Of a stretch of DNA of 6,800 nt, positions 5,597 through 6,800 are shown one piece after another; position 1 is the first letter of the stretch, and each line of letters starts with the position of its first letter. Location of the stretch: contig VBOM01000121.1 of NCBI GenBank assembly GCA_005877535.1, positions 1 to 6,800 on the forward strand, in the 5' to 3' direction. The translations under genes and the position numbers were made by a program. The stretch comes from Nitrospirota bacterium. Lineage in GTDB: Bacteria > Nitrospirota > Nitrospiria > Nitrospirales > Nitrospiraceae. Under the pieces are notes generated by a model. The model worked only from the letters and a program-made list of their open reading frames with translations. It was not told the origin of the DNA and did not search any database.

Positions 5597-5641
5597 CTCT
5601 TAATCAACGGGCCGTCGGTTCGACCCCTACCAGGCCCACCA
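5597..5641 (+). repeat. 3' fragment of tRNA-Lys(CTT), att-like copy 2
   Basis: The same 45-nt segment as at 3596-3640, on the same strand, starting at the same base of the anticodon loop and ending with encoded CCA. Four positions differ: one in the anticodon stem (G to A), one in the T stem (A to C, which breaks the middle pair of GTCGG/CCTAC), and two adjacent acceptor positions (AC to CA). No 5' tRNA half lies upstream. The broken T-stem pair and missing half show that it is not a functional gene. It most likely marks the right boundary of an integrated element; the efflux locus starts directly to its right. Confidence 0.78.
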
Positions 5642-5674
5642 AACCTCGCTTGCGCGTGCTGGCGGCTACTCGGG

Positions 5675-5704
5675 CGCAGCCCCTCTGCGGAGAGCCTCTT
5701 TTTT
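5675..5704 (+). terminator. Possible terminator downstream of the tRNA-Lys fragment
   Basis: A 5-bp stem CGCAG/CTGCG (5675-5689), or alternatively CTCT/AGAG (5683-5694), is followed by a run of six T (5699-5704). It is placed where the original terminator of a plus-strand tRNA-Lys gene would be, which suits the idea that the ancestral tRNA flank survives here. The stems are short, so the call is tentative. Confidence 0.3.
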
Positions 5705-5709
5705 ATTAA

Positions 5710-6800
5710 TTATCCATTCGGTGATTGTTCGTTCTTCGCCTGTTCCTTCGACTCTGGCGATTCTGTATTGACGAGGTCATATCCCGCTGCCGGCGTGACG
5801 ACACGCACCTTGTCGGCTTCAAGCAACGCGGCGCTGGGGTTGTTCACGACGCGGTCGCTCGTGGAAATCCCCTCTGCCACTTCGACGGCAGTGTCCATGA
5901 GTTTGCTCACGGTAATGGTTTTCAAGTGCACCCGGTCGTCCTCCGTGACGACGGCCACTTGCGTGCCGTGCTCCTGGAACACCAATGCGGTAGACGGAAT
6001 CGTGAATGCTTGCCTATCGATCGGCGCCGTGAGTTGGACCTGGGCGTAGGAGCCGGGCCAGAGCGCTCTGTCCTGATTGTCAATCGTAAAGACAGTCACC
6101 GCGGTGCGCGTGCTCACATCGAAGCCACGGGCGACGGTCAGGAATTTGCCGGTGAAATGGCGGTTCGGCAATTGCGGCACGGTCACGTCGGCCGTCAGGC
6201 CTGGCTGCAGGAAAGGCCCGAACGACGCCGGTACGCTGACAAACAGGCGCAACCTATCCACGACGGCCACCGTAAAGAGGTTGGTGATTGCACTGGGGGT
6301 GCTGAGATTGCCTTCCTTGCTGACCAAGTCGCCGACATTGATGTTGCGCTGAGTCACCACGCCGTCAAAGGGCGCGACGATCGTTTTGAACCCAATGAAC
6401 GCCTCGATGTTCTTGACCTTTTGCTCCGCTGCGTTGACCATCGCTGCCTGGGCTCTCATATTTTGTTCCTGCACCGTGATCGACTGCTCGGAGACTGCAT
6501 GATTGGGGCGCAGCGCAATCCAGCGCTTCGCGGTCACCTCGGCCAGCTTATACCTCGCGCGCTCCGTTTCCAGATCGGCCCTGGCCTGCGCATATTGGGC
6601 GTCGAGATCCGGCGCGTTGATTTCGGCGAGGACGTTGCCTTTCTTCACCTGGCCTCCGTAGTCCTTGTACCACATCTTCACATAGCCCGTGACACGTGCG
6701 TAGATCGGCGCCTCGTACCAGCCCACGATATTGCCGGGGAGCGTAATGGTCTCGGTCGCCGGCACCGGCTTGGGAGAGACGACGGCCACGGTAGGAATGG
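5710..6800 (-). CDS. RND efflux periplasmic adaptor (membrane fusion protein), 5' end outside window
   Basis: This is the periplasmic adaptor of a tripartite RND export pump, linking an inner-membrane RND transporter to an outer-membrane channel. About 363 codons are visible. Order of parts: the first half of the lipoyl/barrel-sandwich motif (IYARVTGYV...GGQVKKGNVLAEINAPDL), a helical hairpin (AQARADLETERARYKLAEVTAKR ... AAMVNAAEQKVKNIEA), the second lipoyl half (IVAPFDGVVTQRNINVGDLV), the beta-barrel (RLRLFVSVPASFGPFLQPGLTADV ... GSYAQVQL), the membrane-proximal domain (FTIPSTALVF ... AAGYDLV) and a hydrophilic tail rich in Glu, Lys and Asn. The frame is open to the window edge (codons Ile-Pro-Thr before the in-frame GTG at 6789), so that GTG is unlikely to be the start; the N-terminal signal or membrane anchor should lie beyond 6800. 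RND adaptors usually precede the transporter gene, but only about 70 nt and the tRNA fragment lie downstream, so the partner must be upstream or elsewhere. Substrate is unknown. Confidence 0.9.
   Translation of the reverse strand, partial: IPTVAVVSPKPVPATETITLPGNIVGWYEAPIYARVTGYVKMWYKDYGGQVKKGNVLAEINAPDLDAQYAQARADLETERARYKLAEVTAKRWIALRPNHAVSEQSITVQEQNMRAQAAMVNAAEQKVKNIEAFIGFKTIVAPFDGVVTQRNINVGDLVSKEGNLSTPSAITNLFTVAVVDRLRLFVSVPASFGPFLQPGLTADVTVPQLPNRHFTGKFLTVARGFDVSTRTAVTVFTIDNQDRALWPGSYAQVQLTAPIDRQAFTIPSTALVFQEHGTQVAVVTEDDRVHLKTITVSKLMDTAVEVAEGISTSDRVVNNPSAALLEADKVRVVTPAAGYDLVNTESPESKEQAKNEQSPNG

Overview
The window reads as bacterial accessory DNA next to a conserved efflux locus. The organism cannot be fixed from sequence alone. 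A fairly GC-rich Gram-negative bacterium is implied by exported proteins with signal peptides, an RND-type periplasmic adaptor and a DUF4124-type envelope protein. A Nitrospira-like or proteobacterial host would fit, but that is a guess.

Layout. From 139 to 2981 everything convincing is on the minus strand. Read in the direction of transcription it runs: a possible small hypothetical ORF (3291-3025), a SnoaL/NTF2-fold protein (2981-2577), a small exported Ig-like protein (2404-2051), a truncated IS3-family element of about 290 bp (1976-1688) that keeps its terminal TGACCTGCCCCC and the start of orfA, and a full-length flavoprotein of the L-amino-acid oxidase type (1650-139). The last begins only about 40 bp past the broken end of the IS. 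At 3596-3640 and 5597-5641 there are two direct copies of the 3' part of a tRNA-Lys(CTT) gene. Each runs from the anticodon loop to CCA, and 41 of 45 bases are identical. Between them lie a GC-rich, hairpin-rich non-coding stretch, one plus-strand gene for a DUF4124/coiled-coil/proline-rich secreted protein (4095-5150), and a receiver-domain-like remnant on the minus strand (5305-5147). To the right of the second tRNA copy a minus-strand RND membrane-fusion protein gene (5710 to the window edge) enters the window; its 5' end is outside.

Interpretation. Two same-strand tRNA 3' fragments with matching left ends are what successive site-specific integrations at one tRNA-Lys gene leave behind. 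The simplest model puts an intact tRNA-Lys to the left of the window, one island module ending at 3640, a second module of about 2 kb ending at 5641, and the ancestral chromosome with the efflux operon resuming after 5641. No integrase is visible here. The genes left of 3640 do not form an obvious pathway; a broken IS and an unrelated mix of an oxidase, a SnoaL protein and an Ig-like protein fit island cargo. I see no complete novel defence or biosynthetic system. The points that most deserve a second look are the tandem att-like tRNA fragments, the structured DNA at 3830-4065 and the IS/oxidase junction.
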